Shown here: positions 1-12,000 of the stretch, in pieces
Layout: each line of letters opens with the position of its first letter
Numbering within the stretch: the stretch's first letter is position 1
Assembly: GCA_028753945.1 (NCBI GenBank)
Contig: JAPNXP010000005.1
Location: 310,001-374,000 of the forward strand
Origin: Hexactinellida sp. DTS-2022
Lineage: Eukaryota; Porifera; Hexactinellida
Reading direction: 5' to 3'
Length of the DNA stretch: 64,000 bases
Program-made: the position numbers and the translations under genes
The notes under the pieces: model-generated
The model's input: only the letters and a program-made list of their open reading frames with translations
What the model was told of the DNA's origin: nothing
The model's database searches: none

Positions 1-150
1 CAGGTCAGCGCTAGTGGCAGGAGCCTACAGGTGTCAGGTGGCATAAGTGGCATACAAGTGGCATAGCATACATGTAGTAGACCCTCTTCAGGTCAGCGCT
101 AGTGGCAGGGGCCTACAGGTGTCAGGTGGCATAAGTGGCATACAAGTGGC
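1..150. repeat. Tandem duplication, 88-bp period
   Basis: Bases 1-62 recur almost unchanged at 89-150 (one A/G change seen), and the array probably extends left of the window. The unit is rich in the word AGTGGCATA, which also recurs around 540-580 and 6750-6800. Confidence 0.85.
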
Positions 151-225
151 ACACAAACACAAGTGACATAAAGTGGACAGTCGAAACGGTGTTTTTCTAA
201 CTAACTATTTATTCTAAACTAGCTG

Positions 226-250
226 AAAAGCCGCCCTTCGGGCGGCTTTT
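226..250. other. GC-rich perfect hairpin followed by T/A tract
   Basis: An 11-bp perfect stem with a TTC loop (arms 226-236 and 240-250) is followed by A/T-rich sequence. It looks like a bacterial intrinsic terminator but sits in animal intergenic DNA next to a fragment of the CAGTCGAAAC MITE family (178-200). No function is claimed. Confidence 0.7.
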
Positions 251-346
251 AAAAGTTAAAAGTTTAAAAAGTTTAAAAAAAGTTTAAAAGTTTTTAAGGC
301 TTTTTAAATGTTTTTAAAAGTGGCATATATAACTGATATCCACTGT

Positions 347-535
347 AGTAATTATAGCAAGAAATTATCCAGGAGCGCGAGACGCTCCTTTTGGAGTATG
401 ATTTTTGGAAAATTTGAATTTAGGACAACGAAAATTGGCATCCTCTCCTATACCGTAACATTAATTTGTGATTTAGGCGATGAAATTGGATCAGACCAGG
501 ATTAGGAGCGTGTTTATAAATGCCTGTATAATACA
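347..535 (+). repeat. Interspersed repeat family N, copy 1
   Basis: About 190 bp running from a GAGCG/CGCTC-containing hairpin to a tail reading ATAATACACTGGTT. Related copies lie at 28896-29070 (same strand, in an ATF7IP intron) and 39665-39850 (opposite strand, in a NudE intron). No coding sequence is visible. The rest of 151-738 holds only AGTGGCA-type repeats and a TTTG-rich tract at 698-732. Confidence 0.7.
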
Positions 536-738
536 CTGGTTTTAAGTGGCATAAAGTGGCGTACAAGTGGCACAAAATGGTGCAACAGTGAAATAAAGTA
601 GTATAGAAAGTCATCAAGTTGTATTAAGTTGTATAACAGTTAACTGAAATGGAATTAAACTAAGTTAGTATAGTGTTTAATTAAATAAATAGTATATTTG
701 TTTGTTGTTTGTTTGTTTGTTTGTTGTTGTTTACTCAC

Positions 739-1646
739 AATGTTGTCGCTTGAGGTTATCATGAAGGCGTTAGGTTTCTTGCATTCCTTAGCGTCTGCCC
801 TAGCAACGATATCGTAGTCAGGAAGACAAATATTCCCACAAGGAGCTCTGTCCTATAAATAGACACAATTCTAATTATAGAACACACACACAATATATTA
901 TTGGTATTCCAGGGACAAATATATACATACAGTCGACTCCGCTTAATAGAGTCACCTCGGGACCAGGTTACTTTGACCCGATTAACCGGAGAAATCTATT
1001 AACCGAAAATATTTTAAGCAAAACTGTAATTCCGTCCTATAAATCCTGTGAAATTTTGACCCGATTAAGCGGAGAAATCAATTAACCGGTGGCGCTATTA
1101 AGCGGAGTATACTGTATAAGTATATATATATATATAGTCAGGTTCTAATTATGAACATTCAAGGGACCAATATTGTGTTCATAATAGAGAGGCTTCATAA
1201 TAAGCGAACTCAACCTTAATACAAACCCTATGTAAGTTGTTAAATTGGGACCATAGGGCTTGTTCTAATAAAAAATCTTCATATTAAGCAGACGAAATCT
1301 TGTTGACAATAAGCAGACCTGACTGTATACAGTCAGGTCCGCTTAATAGAGCCACCGGTTAATATATTTCGTCCGCTTAATCGGGTCAAAACAACCTGGT
1401 CCCGAGGTGACTCTATTAAGCGGACCTGACTGTATATAACTAATATGAATACGGTCCCCTGGTGTCCTATTAACAGAGTATACTGTACATACATATCTCC
1501 CTTACCTTATCGGTTTTGTAGTAGAATAGATAGTGGTGGTCTAGGACCACGTAGCGCCTGCGCCAGTTTGCCTTGAGACCGGTTCCTCCCAGCTTTGTTA
1601 GCCAGCCGGTCTTCTGTGGGGACTCGAAGAACTCAGCGGCCGGGCC
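739..1646 (-). CDS. PH-domain protein, two exons of a partial gene
   Basis: Two phase-0 exons are visible on the minus strand: 1506-1646 (47 codons) and 739-852 (38 codons). Both follow a CTATTTATAG acceptor and both end at good donors (GTAAGG, GTGAGT). Joined, they encode the first strands of a pleckstrin-homology domain: KTGWLTKLGG, then the basic NWRRRYVVL strand with its conserved Trp and Arg, then LFYYKTDKD. PH domains bind phosphoinositides or protein partners at membranes. The remaining PH strands and other exons must lie left of base 1, and an upstream exon is needed because 1646 is not a start. It cannot be joined directly to the MEF2 exon at 5808-6031, which would leave phase 2 against phase 0. 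The family beyond 'PH domain' is not recognised. Confidence 0.7.
930..1114. mobile_element. MITE family B (CAGTCGACTCCGCTTAA), TA-flanked
   Basis: Inverted ends read CAGTCGACTCCGCTTAAT and ...AAGCGGAGTATACTG, flanked by TA. The interior repeats GCTTAAT/GGTTAAT motifs and contains CGGGACCAGG. The TA duplication and the CAGT ends fit a non-autonomous pogo/Tigger-like (Tc1-mariner) element. It lies in the PH-gene intron. Confidence 0.8.
1136..1325. mobile_element. MITE family C (AGTCAGGT...ACCTGACT)
   Basis: Ends read AGTCAGGTTC and GCAGACCTGACTGTA. The interior has GGGACCAAT, then TTGGGACCATAGGG and alternating 'cataata' motifs. Other copies: 24026-24598 (interrupted), 39257-39415, 53246-53440 and 54912-55098. 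Confidence 0.8.
1330..1432. mobile_element. Short MITE of family B with family-C-like ends
   Basis: Near-perfect inverted repeat of about 103 bp. The ends (CAGTCAGGTCCGCTTAA) mix the terminus of family C with the interior of family B, which suggests recombination between MITE families. Confidence 0.75.
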
Positions 1647-1817
1647 CTATAAATAGAAAGTAATTTTATATATTAATAGAACTATTAAGGAGAATGCCCC
1701 TTCGATCGGAACAAATAATTAAATCCTTCGTTGCTTGGGGTAAAAAGTAGTGTATTATACAGTCATTGTAAATATAAATATAAAGTAATAAATAACATAC
1801 GTATATATAAAACTGTA

Positions 1818-2226
1818 GGGCTGAAACGAATATTCGAAATGTAACGAACGAACCTTTTTCTAAACGAACGAATATTCGAATATTCGTTCGTTTGGATGAC
1901 TAAGCATTAAATCAATTTCTAGAGACAAAATACATTGGAAAATAGGTTTTTCATAATGTTAGAATGGTATAATAATAGTCACAAAGTGTATTATACACAA
2001 GTTCAATAATAATCAGCTAGTTTAAGTGGGAATTTATATTTACGATATCTCTAAGCTATACAAAAGTCTTGTTGTTGTCCAAAATTAGTCAACGAATATC
2101 CGTTTCATTCTAATATTCGTCCAAACGAATATTCGTTTCGTAACGAATATTCGTTTGCAAACGAACGAATATTCGTTCAATCATTTCGAACGAATATTCG
2201 AATATTCGGTATATTCGTTTCAGCCC
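1818..2226. mobile_element. MITE family L (GGGCTGAAACGAATATTCG), copy 1
   Basis: About 409 bp, flanked by TA, with ends GGGCTGAAACGAATATT and AATATTCG...TTTCAGCCC. The subterminal regions carry many CGAATATTCG palindromes and the core is AT-rich. Copies 2 and 3 lie at 22792-23191 and 24136-24541. Confidence 0.85.
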
Positions 2227-2459
2227 TAATTAAAAGGTAATTACCTATAAATAGAAGGTAATCTTATATATTAAATCACAATGATTTTTTGTTTGTTTGT
2301 TTGCTTGTTTGTTTGTTTGTTTGTTTGTTTGTTCAGAATTGATTGAGGAACTAGTAAGAAATACAGACTTGAAATTTGGCAGGGGGATAGGGAATACTGT
2401 ATCTAGAAACAAGTTCTAATATCTAAGTTAATTAATAGAGTTGAAACCTCTATACAGTA

Positions 2460-2750
2460 AAATTCCAGTCACTTAACTGTAGAAAATCTTAGTGGCATAA
2501 ATTCATGATTGCCAATAAAGTTATACAGAACGTTCTTCGGATATAAGAATAACATGCCGGTTATAAGAATATTCTACTGGAAAACGGTTGCCATATACCC
2601 TATATACTTAAATACTTAATGTCGGTTATAAGAACATTATATGAAGTTCCCGACGATGTTCTTATAACCGGTATCCACTGTAGAACTTAACTGGTAATCA
2701 TGAATTTATGCCACTGAGATATTCTACAGTTAATTGAGTAGAATTTGAAA
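2460..2750. mobile_element. Nested MITEs: family D inside a longer inverted repeat
   Basis: The outer arms (about 2460-2520 and 2690-2750) match as inverted repeats and include AAATTCATGATT. Between them is a family-D element (GGTTATAAGAACAT...ATGTTCTTATAACCGG...CCACTGTA). The inner element therefore inserted second. Confidence 0.7.
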
Positions 2751-2889
2751 AATCGAGTTACAACCACTGCGGTATAATTATTATAACAAATTAAATAGGC
2801 TCTCAGGGTTGCTACTGATTGGTCTAAATAACTGTTTTGTTATTGTTAGTGTGATGTCACAATTGTGTCGCGTGCCACATTTCAAATTA

Positions 2890-3050
2890 CAGTAGAACCT
2901 CGTTAGTAGGAACACGAATTAACAGTCAAATGTGTTCGCATTCGTATTAACTAATATCATTGTATTGAAAAGGCTTTGAAAAAGAATGAAATAGTGTTCG
3001 TATTAACCGGAATTTCGTATAACCGTGTTCCTATTAACGAGGTTATACTG
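2890..3050. mobile_element. MITE family A (CAGTAGAACCTCGTTAGTA)
   Basis: Flanked by TA. Ends are CAGTAGAACCTCGTTAGTAGG and ...AACGAGGTTATACTG, with GTTCGTATTAACC motifs inside. This is the commonest family here. Other copies: 6955 (half), 19740-19913, 26528-26600, 40211-40400, 42076-42232, 45780-45925, 48131-48405 and 62561-62717. Confidence 0.85.
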
Positions 3051-3730
3051 TATATTTGTCATCAATTCGCAATTGACACAATTAAGTGGCACAAGTGGCA
3101 CAATTGTGACGCCTAAATACCTTATCCTTTTGACTCATCAGTGACACAATAAAGCTAGGTTATAAACCAAACATATTCATAAACACAAACAAATCAAGGT
3201 GTGAACTAATCTAACCATAATCTTACGTAATACTCACATAATTTGAGACATTCCAACTCGTTTCCATAACAACAAATACGTTTAAAACTTGCGAGACAGA
3301 AATTACTTTTATAAATACTGTGGCGTTTGAAGCCTCTTATTTGTATAAATTAAACAATTGGGATTTCCTACAAATGCGAATCCTAATTTAGAACATAATC
3401 AATTGAATAACCAATTCTGTCTCTTCTGGCCACATTCTATAGGGGATACCATAGTAACCAGGATTGAATCGAGACTTATTAAGCTGACGGTAATATTTGG
3501 GTTCCATTTCATTTGTTGTTATTTACTTTTATAGTTCAGCTTAATTGAATTGAAAACATACTAATTATACGTTAAATAGTAAGACAATATAAAACTGTCA
3601 CAGTTTATAAGAAAAGCGTTTAACCAATCAGATTCAATTATAGAAAAGCTTTTGGAATTAACTTGAAAGGTAACTATGACTACCGTAATGCAACATAGGA
3701 ATGTTAAGCCAAGTTAAAGTTCTTACAAAA

Positions 3731-3929
3731 GTAGACACAATTAAGCCCCTTAATTAATTGAAAATAAAGTGTTAAATGTATGAATTTTTAGACACAATTA
3801 AACTACTTAATTAACACCCCTTAATTAATTGAAAAAAGTGTTAAAATGTATGAAATTTTAGACACAATTAAACCACTTAATTAACACCCCTTAATTAATT
3901 GAAAACAGAGTGTTAAAATGTATGAATTT
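3731..3929. repeat. Tandem repeat, about 65-70 bp unit, three copies
   Basis: The unit GACACAATTAA...CCCCTTAATTAATTGAAAA...GTGTTAAAATGTATGAA occurs three times in direct orientation with small indels. No coding potential is seen. Confidence 0.8.
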
Positions 3930-4228
3930 AATCTTACAATATTATTACTCATAGTAACATACTTTATAGATCTACCACACATATAAATACGAACATATAA
4001 AACCAAGTCGGACAATATTCTCCCTATCTATAGAGTTGTCCTTAGGTGTCACAAATGTGTCACAAGGTGTCACAAAAAGTGGGCTGTCATTGATTGAGGT
4101 GTGATCTTTTAATGGGCAAGGTGTCAACATTCAGTTCCTCTATAGAAGTCTGTTCTATTGGCCTACATAGGAACACAGTTAAACCGGTATACTCTCGTTA
4201 ATAGGAACACCAGGGGACCGTCTTAATA

Positions 4229-4351
4229 CAGTATAATTCGGGTATAACGAATGGAATTTACCTACATAGAAATACATACTGCTTTATAAACTTGTAAATT
4301 AGACGTACTAACCCAGGTACGTTATAACCGAGTTATACTGTATTTCGTATT
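4229..4351. mobile_element. MITE family P (CAGTATAATTCGGGTATAACG)
   Basis: Inverted ends: ACAGTATAATTCGGGTATAACG and CGTTATAACCGAGTTATACTGT. A second, diverged copy is at about 7100-7255 in a MEF2 intron. Both contain ACATAGAAATACATACTGC. Confidence 0.7.
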
Positions 4352-4483
4352 AACCGGAGTCACTTGCATGCATTTGTATAGGCTAGGGGAATTAATCTCC
4401 TTAACCAATGGTCCCAACCTGGGGTCCACAAGATCTCAAAATTTGTGGTAAAAGGTCCATAGGATGTCCAACATTAACCTTAA

Positions 4484-5782
4484 CCGATATAATCGTGTTC
4501 GTACTAAAATATATTCTCCTATAACCGTGTTGTTACTAATAGTAATATATTCGATATTTCCTTATCCGTGTTCCTACTAACATATATCCCTTATATCCGT
4601 ATTCCTACTATTAACATATTCCTTATATCCGTGTTCCTACTATTAACATATTCCTTATTCCGTGTTCCTACTATTAACATATATCCCTTATATCCGTGTT
4701 CCTACTATTAACATATATTCCTTATATCCGTGTTCCTATTAACATATATTCCTTATATCCGTGTTCCTACTATTAACATATATTCCCCTATACCGTGTTC
4801 CTATTATTAACATATATTCCTTATAACCGTGTTCCTACTATTAACATATATTCCTTATATCCGTGTTCCTACTATTAACATATATTCCTTATAACCGTGT
4901 TCCTACTATTAACATATTCCTTATATCCGTGTTCCTACTATTAACATATATTCCTTATATCCGTGTTCCTATTAACATATATTCCTTATTCCGTGTTCCT
5001 ACTATTAACATATTCCTTATATCCGTGTTCCTATTATTAACATATATCCCCCTATACCGTGTTCCTATTATTAACATATTCCTTATTCCGTGTTCCTACT
5101 ATTAACATATATCCCTTATATCCGTGTTCCTACTATTAACATATATTCCTTATATCCGTGTTCCTACTATTAACATATATCCCCCTATACCGTGTTCCTA
5201 CTATTAACATATTCCTTATTCCGTGTTCCTACTATTAACATATATTCCTTATAACCGTGTTCCTACTATTAACATATATCCCCCTATACCGTGTTCCTAC
5301 TATTAACATATTCCTTATTCCGTGTTCCTACTATTAACATATATCCCTTATATCCGTGTTCCTACTATTAACATATATTCCTTATATCCGTGTTCCTATT
5401 AACATATATTCCTTATATCCGTGTTCCTATTAACATATATTCCTTATATCCGTGTTCCTACTATTAACATATATCCCCCTATACCGTGTTCCTATTATTA
5501 ACATATATTCCTTATAACCGTGTTCCTACTATTAACATATATTCCTTATAACCGTATTCCTACTATTAACATATTCCTTATATCCGTGTTCCTACTATTA
5601 ACATATCCCTTATATCCGTGTTCCTATTAACATATATTCCTTATATCCGTGTTCCTACTATTAACATATTCCTTATACCCGTGTTCCTACTATTAACATA
5701 TTCCTTATATCCGTGTTCCTACTATTAACATATTCCTTATATCCGTATTCCTACTATTAACATATCCCCTATATCCGTATTC
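4484..5782. repeat. Minisatellite, about 34-bp unit, roughly 35-40 copies
   Basis: Variable-length units of the type TTCCTTATATCCGTGTTCC TACTATTAACATATA are repeated head to tail for 1.3 kb, ending against the last MEF2 exon. Unit variants (ATATCCG, ATAACCG, ATTCCG, CCCTATACCG) are intermixed. The core 'ATAACCGTGTTCCTA..AACG' is the internal motif of family-A MITEs, so the array probably grew from one. An open frame inside it (4863-5105) is a by-product. Confidence 0.9.
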
Positions 5783-6057
5783 CTACACTAACAGAGTATA
5801 AGCGTACCTCTTATGACTCATCATCTGCATATCGACTAGCTCGTTGCTAGAGGAGGGAGAGGGCATGTTAGCCATGTCCCCCGGGTCCAGTATGGCCTGT
5901 GAGGATTGTAGAATGGAAGGGTTGAGGAGTCTGATGGAACTGAGGGGGAACTCGTTAGGCTTAGTTAGATACTCCGAGGGGGAGTAGAAGGCAGTGCCTA
6001 GTGATTGGGGGATGTGTTGGTAGTAGTTCATCTAGAGACAGGAGGAGTAGTTATAGG

Positions 6058-6098
<41 letters not shown>

Positions 6099-9000
6099 GT
6101 TTATTAGTTTGTTTGTTAGTTAGTTAGTTCATTAGTTTATTTAGTAGTTATTTACTAGCTGTTTACTAGTTGTTTATTAGCTTGTTTACTAGCTTTGTTT
6201 AGTATTTGTTTACTATGCGTAATATACAGCTTGATTATACTGTTGTTTACTATAAGCAGGGTTGTTTGATAAAATCAAAATCCGATTAAATAAAAAAATC
6301 TAATTTAAATCACTGATTTTATAAACAAAATTTGATTTAAATCAAAAAATCATTATTTTAATCAACCCTGAAATTTAGTTAAATTTATAAGTACTAATAT
6401 ATAGTTTGTTTACTACCTATTGACTGTTTGTCTACTACCTATCTACATTTGTTTACTATCTGTTTACCTGTAGGTGTTGCGGGTTCATGAATGAGAGAGT
6501 GGGGTTGCCAGTGTGCAGCGGGGGCTGCAGGAGAGAGGTACCAATGGTACCATTAGGAACGGAGTTAGGTAAAGTGTTATTAGGTAAAGTGCTATTAGGT
6601 AGAGAGTTAGAGGGTAAGGAGTTAGAGGGTATAGAAGGGAGGGATTGTGAGTTTAACTTGGATTGGAGAGCGGAGCGAGTGGAGTCAGTTATTCCCGGGA
6701 GGATCTGCTTTCTGCCGCGTCTCACGGGCTATAAATAGTAGCACAGTATAGGTGGCATAAGTGGCATAAGTGGCACAAGTGGTATAAGTGGATAATTACA
6801 TAAATGGATCAGTGAAATGGTAGTGATACATATTATTGATACAAGTGGATAAATAAGATAAGTATATTTATGGTTCAGTATAACTCGGTTATAAGTGGTA
6901 TAAGTGGAATAGGTGGTACATGTAGTATAGGTGGTATTAAATTATATACAGTAGAACCTCGTTAATGCGAACACCATGCACCAACGAACGGTAAAAATGT
7001 GTTCGCTTTATCCGGAGTTCGTGCCCATTGAATAGCCATTGTAGGGACCTGATTTTAAGTGGTATTAGTGATACAAATGGATAAATGGATAAGTATATAT
7101 CTAGTTCATATAATTCGGGTATAACGTACCCCTCTGGAAAGGAATAAGTACGTATTATTCGAGGTTACTTACATAGAAATACATACTGCTTTATAAACTT
7201 GTTAAAAGATAGAAGTACGTACAAATCCAGGTACGTTATAACAGAGTATAATGTAACAACAGTAAATGGTAAAGTAATACAAGTGATATAAATGGCACAA
7301 TCAAGTAACTTGTAGTCTATCTATGGAGTACTCACCAATTAGGGACAATTCAATGCTACTGTACTTATGGTGTAATACTCTGTTAGTGTGTTAATTGTGG
7401 TCAAATAGCCAAAATATAATTGTGGCACAAATGGCAGAAAATGGCAGATAAATACAGTTGTTTAAAGCAAGTTTAATGAACTTAAAATTGTTTATTATAG
7501 AAATTTTTGGAAGTAAAGTTAGGGGAAAAGGTGACATAATTATAATTTATTTGTTTACGAATCATTTAGACGAAGTAAATAAATTTCCCAAAAATATCAT
7601 ATAATTTCCTGGAATAAGGAACTACAACTGAAACTAACCTATAATTAGTACAAAGGTTTCCTATGACGCATTAATATTACAGAAATGCAGAATAATACAT
7701 TGCGCAACTTAATATGGAACTATAAACCATAAAACATTTTAATTATAATTAACATTATACTCCTTATTTAACACGGTTAATATACAGTAGACTCCGCTTA
7801 ATAGAGCCACTGGTTAATAGATTTCTCGACTTAATCGGGTCAAAATTTCACAGGATTTATAGGACAGAATTACAGTTTGGCTTAAATATTTCGGTTAATA
7901 GATTTCTCCACTTAATCGGGTCAAAATTTCACAGGATTTATAGGACAGAATTACATTTTGACTTAAATATTTCGGTTAATAGATTTCTCCGCTTAATCGG
8001 GTCAAAGCAACCTGGTCCCGAGGTGACTCTATTAAGCGGAGTCGACTGTATACAGTTTATAGTATAGGGAATAGTAAGTAATACAGTAACCTCTTATAAC
8101 AATAAGAATTAATAGTGTTACTTAAACTATACTGTTGTCTGTCTGTTTGTTTGTTTGTTTGTTTGTTTGTTTGTTTGTTTGTTTGTTTGTTTGTTTGTTT
8201 GTTTGTTTGTTTGTCTGTCTGTCTGTCTGTCTGTTTGTTTGTTTGTTTGTCTGTCTGTTTGTTTGTTTGTTTGTTTGTTTGTTTGTTTGTCTATTTGTGG
8301 TTGGCTGTTTGTTTGTCTATTTGTTTGTTTGTTTGTCTGTCTGTTTGTTTGTCTATTTGTGGTTGGCTGTTTGTTTGTCTATTTGTTGGTTGGTTTGTTT
8401 GTTTGTTTATTCTGTATTACTAAAGGTGTTAGAATAGTGTCGCATACCGTAGAAGCATTAGTGCTCATGCGGGAATCATTAGATAGCGACTGCATAGTAT
8501 CCGTACTGTGTCTTGGACTCAGAACAGAGGTGTTAAGTGGCACAAGTGGCTCGTTTGTGTCGCCTAGGGGGGCGTGACATAATGCCTCACTAAGATCCAC
8601 TCTCCCCAACAGAGAATGTGTTATTGGGTGGATAGCAGATATTGTGCTCTGTCCGTTATACGTGATCTCTGGAATGGGAACTAAGTCTGAATTGGAACCG
8701 TCTATATCCTACAGACAAATAATATATTATAACTTTAACTAGGTTATAACTAAGGCGCTATTTGAAAGGAAACTTTCTAGGCACACGAAAATCGAGATAA
8801 ACTCCCATACTTTTGCTTATTATTAACAGTTTTCGTCTGCTTATTATGAAGTCTACTATGAAAACACCATTTTTGGATAAATTTGTAAATATTATATTCA
8901 TGTTCAGTCAGTTCAGCATACTTGTTTACCTATTACAGTGTATGCCGGTTATAAGCACATCGTCGGGAACTGCACTTAATGTGCTTATAACCGACATAAA

Positions 9001-12000
9001 TAATACAGGGTACATTTCCAACATAGTGTTCTTATATCCGACATCTACTGTATAACATTCATAAATTGCCCCTATATTAACAGTGTCGCTATGTGTCACA
9101 AGGTGTCACAATGTGTCGCTATGTGTCACAAGGTGTCGCAATGTGTCACAAGGTGTCACAAGGTGTCGCAATGTGTCACAAGGTGTCGAAATGTGTCGCT
9201 ATGTGTCACAAGGTGTCGCTATGTGTCACAAGGTGTCGCAATGTGTCACAATGTGTCGCAATTGTGTCTGTACCTGTTCCGGTTCGAAGGGACTATCATC
9301 CTCGTTATCAGATTGGTACTCATCCAGGTTAGAGTCTATCGGGTCTGGATCCGACTTTATCTGCTTCTGGATATCTATATGGAATTGGAACTATGTAATA
9401 ACACCTGGATATCTATATGGAACTATGTAATAATATCCCTATATAAACATTAGAACCTCGTTAGTACCAACACGGTTAATACAAACACTATTTCAGTCCC
9501 CTTCAAAGCCTTTTCAATACAAATGGTTCAAAATTTCGACAAAAATCCTGGACACAGGTTATAAAAACCTGGACACTATTAGTTTAATGTTAACAAATCG
9601 GAGACAATTGGATGATAATACAAAATAACTGCAAAAAAAACCTGGATAATTTAGAAAATTACTGGACATCGCATATTAATTGTAAAAACTGGACTGTCCA
9701 GGCTAAAACCTGGATAATGGTCACCCTACATATCCACTTGAATAAGAGCCACTTTAGTGACACAATATATACCTGCAAAGGTGTTAATCCCCATTCCAAA
9801 AGGTGTGTAGGTGGCAGATCCAAACAGATCTATATTATCACTTGTGAATATCATTTCCCTCGGGGTCTGCATATTCACATTAGGCGTATGTAGGTGGCTG
9901 TTTTCCATTATCATTGTTTGACCCATGGTTTGATCTGCAGATATCTTGCCAACCGAAGCGGCCTATGGAATGTAAGGGTAAAGCGTGTTAATATAGTGAA
10001 CTCTCGTTATAAAGAAGTGTGCTTGGGACCTGTAAATACCTTCGTTATATCCGGATATTCGTTATAAGCGGATAATAATTAATGCATTTAGTGCTCTGGG
10101 GAAAATATCCATTTCGTTATAAGCAGTTATTTCGTTATATCCGACTTGGTTATAACGTGAGTTTACTGTATAATATAGAATATGATTATATATAGTGTGT
10201 TAATATAAGGGAATAATTAGGATAATTTCCCTGAGGCTATCATTATTATTATTATTGTAACTGGAACTGGAACTAACCATAGCTATGCCCTTGGTGTTAG
10301 GTACGATAACCTTAAGTGGCTTAGAAGCGGCTGCTTTAACGGCTTTGGGACTGACGTGTATCTTGGGGGCCAAAGGGAGAGAGAGACTGAGATTACCAGA
10401 CTCTATCACCTGGGGGGTAAACAACAGGTAAACAGGTAAACAGGTAAGTAAACAGGTAAACAACAGGTAAACAACAGGTAAACAAATAAGTAAACAGGTA
10501 AACAAACAAACAGGTAAAGAAACAAGTAATAAGTAAGTAAATAAACAAACAAATAAACAAACAACCAAACAACCAAACAAACAAACAAACAAATAAACAA
10601 ACAAACAAACAAACAAATAAACAAACAAACAAACAAACAAACAAACAAATAAACAAATAAACAAGCAAACAAACAAACAAACAAAAAACGAACTAACTAA
10701 CGAATAATCAGTTCCAATGAATAGGAATTATATATAGCAACAAATGCATTAACAAATAATAATAAGTGTAGTATACCGATAGTATTCAAAACCATATAAA
10801 TACACAATATAATTGCATTATTATTCTATAACTAATTAGTACCTTAAGTCTCTGGGATTTCTGTGTAACTTCAAGTGGCATACCTAAGTGTGCCACTTCA
10901 AGTGGCATGCCTAAATGTGTGGCCTCAAGTGGCATGCCTAGATGTGTCGCTTTATCGTCCCGTGTGTCGCGGGGGTCCCTGGAGGGGGGACTGCTTATGG
11001 AACTAATGTCGGTTGTGGATTGAATAGATTTGGGACTGGCACCTTCGAAATGGCTCTGTAGCGTAACTGGCATAGTCTGAGGAAGTAGCTATAAATAGAA
11101 CGTAAATAGAGACTAATGGGAACCAACAGGACAATACGGTATATGCATATATAATATGGTTATGAAATACAGTCGACTCCGCTTAATTATTTGCAAGGAA
11201 ATAAAGTAAGAAAAATCCGATAGTTAGAATAAACCAATTGAAAATTATACAAAATTGGAATTTCTTATAATTTCTTATAAGATTTAGAATAAATAGTTAG
11301 TTAGAAAAAAACATTAATTAGGGAACACCGGTTTCGACTGTATTAACATTCCTATTGCCAGAAATATAGTGGATGCCGGTTATATCAACATAGTCGGGAA
11401 CTGCACTTATTGTTCTTATAACCGGCATAAGTTATATAGGGTATATGGCAACCGTTTCCCAACATAGTGTTCTTATAACGGTGTTCTTATATCCGGTATC
11501 TACTGTATTAGCATTCCTATTGCCGGGCTAGTAACTATACTATGCACATACTGTGTTGGGATATGGTATCCTCTGGTGGTGTTGGTGTAGCTTAGAGGGG
11601 TCGGTTGGGTTGGGGGGGTACAGACCAGGTTGTAGCATTCGGGGGTCCAGGGCTCTCTTGTAGGACTGGTCCAGTATAACCCCAGAGGAGAACATAGTGG
11701 ATACTCCATTGTAACTGGTCTATAGATAGTGTGTGGTAATTATACTGGTCTATAGATAGTGTGTGGTAATTATACTATAGTGTTGATTGTAATATAGAAT
11801 GGTAATATAACAGTATAGGGGAATGGTAATAACAATAGGAATTAAACTATACTGATGTTTGTTTGTTTGTTTGTTGGTTGGTTGGTTGGTTGTTTGATTG
11901 TTTACTTGTTGTTTGTTTGTTTGATTGATTGTTTACTTGTTGGTTTGTTTGTTTGTTTGTTGTTGTTGTTTGTTAGTGTATTTGTCTTGTTTGTCAGTCT

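Noticed and set aside
4863-5105. Open frame in the 34-bp minisatellite
   Set aside because: The frame is a by-product of the repeat period; no start context or family motif.
4484-5782. CRISPR-like regular repeat
   Set aside because: Units are contiguous and variable with no unique spacers, and the DNA is eukaryotic. The same applies to 50531-51947.
739-6031. PH exons as the 3' end of MEF2
   Set aside because: The MEF2 exon at 5808 would end in phase 2, whereas the PH exon at 1646 needs phase 0; 4 kb of repeats and a stop at 5783 separate them.
8115-8577. Open frames full of V/C/L/F in the GTTT tract
   Set aside because: They follow directly from (GTTT)n/(GTCT)n and lie in a MEF2 intron; the same artefact recurs at 10200-10684, 37782-37979 and 52498-52723.
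11500-11709. Minus-strand frame beginning MEYPLC
   Set aside because: Overlaps MEF2 exon 4 in a different frame; the phase-0 frame (TSYNGVSTMFSSG...) joins the neighbouring exons and was preferred.
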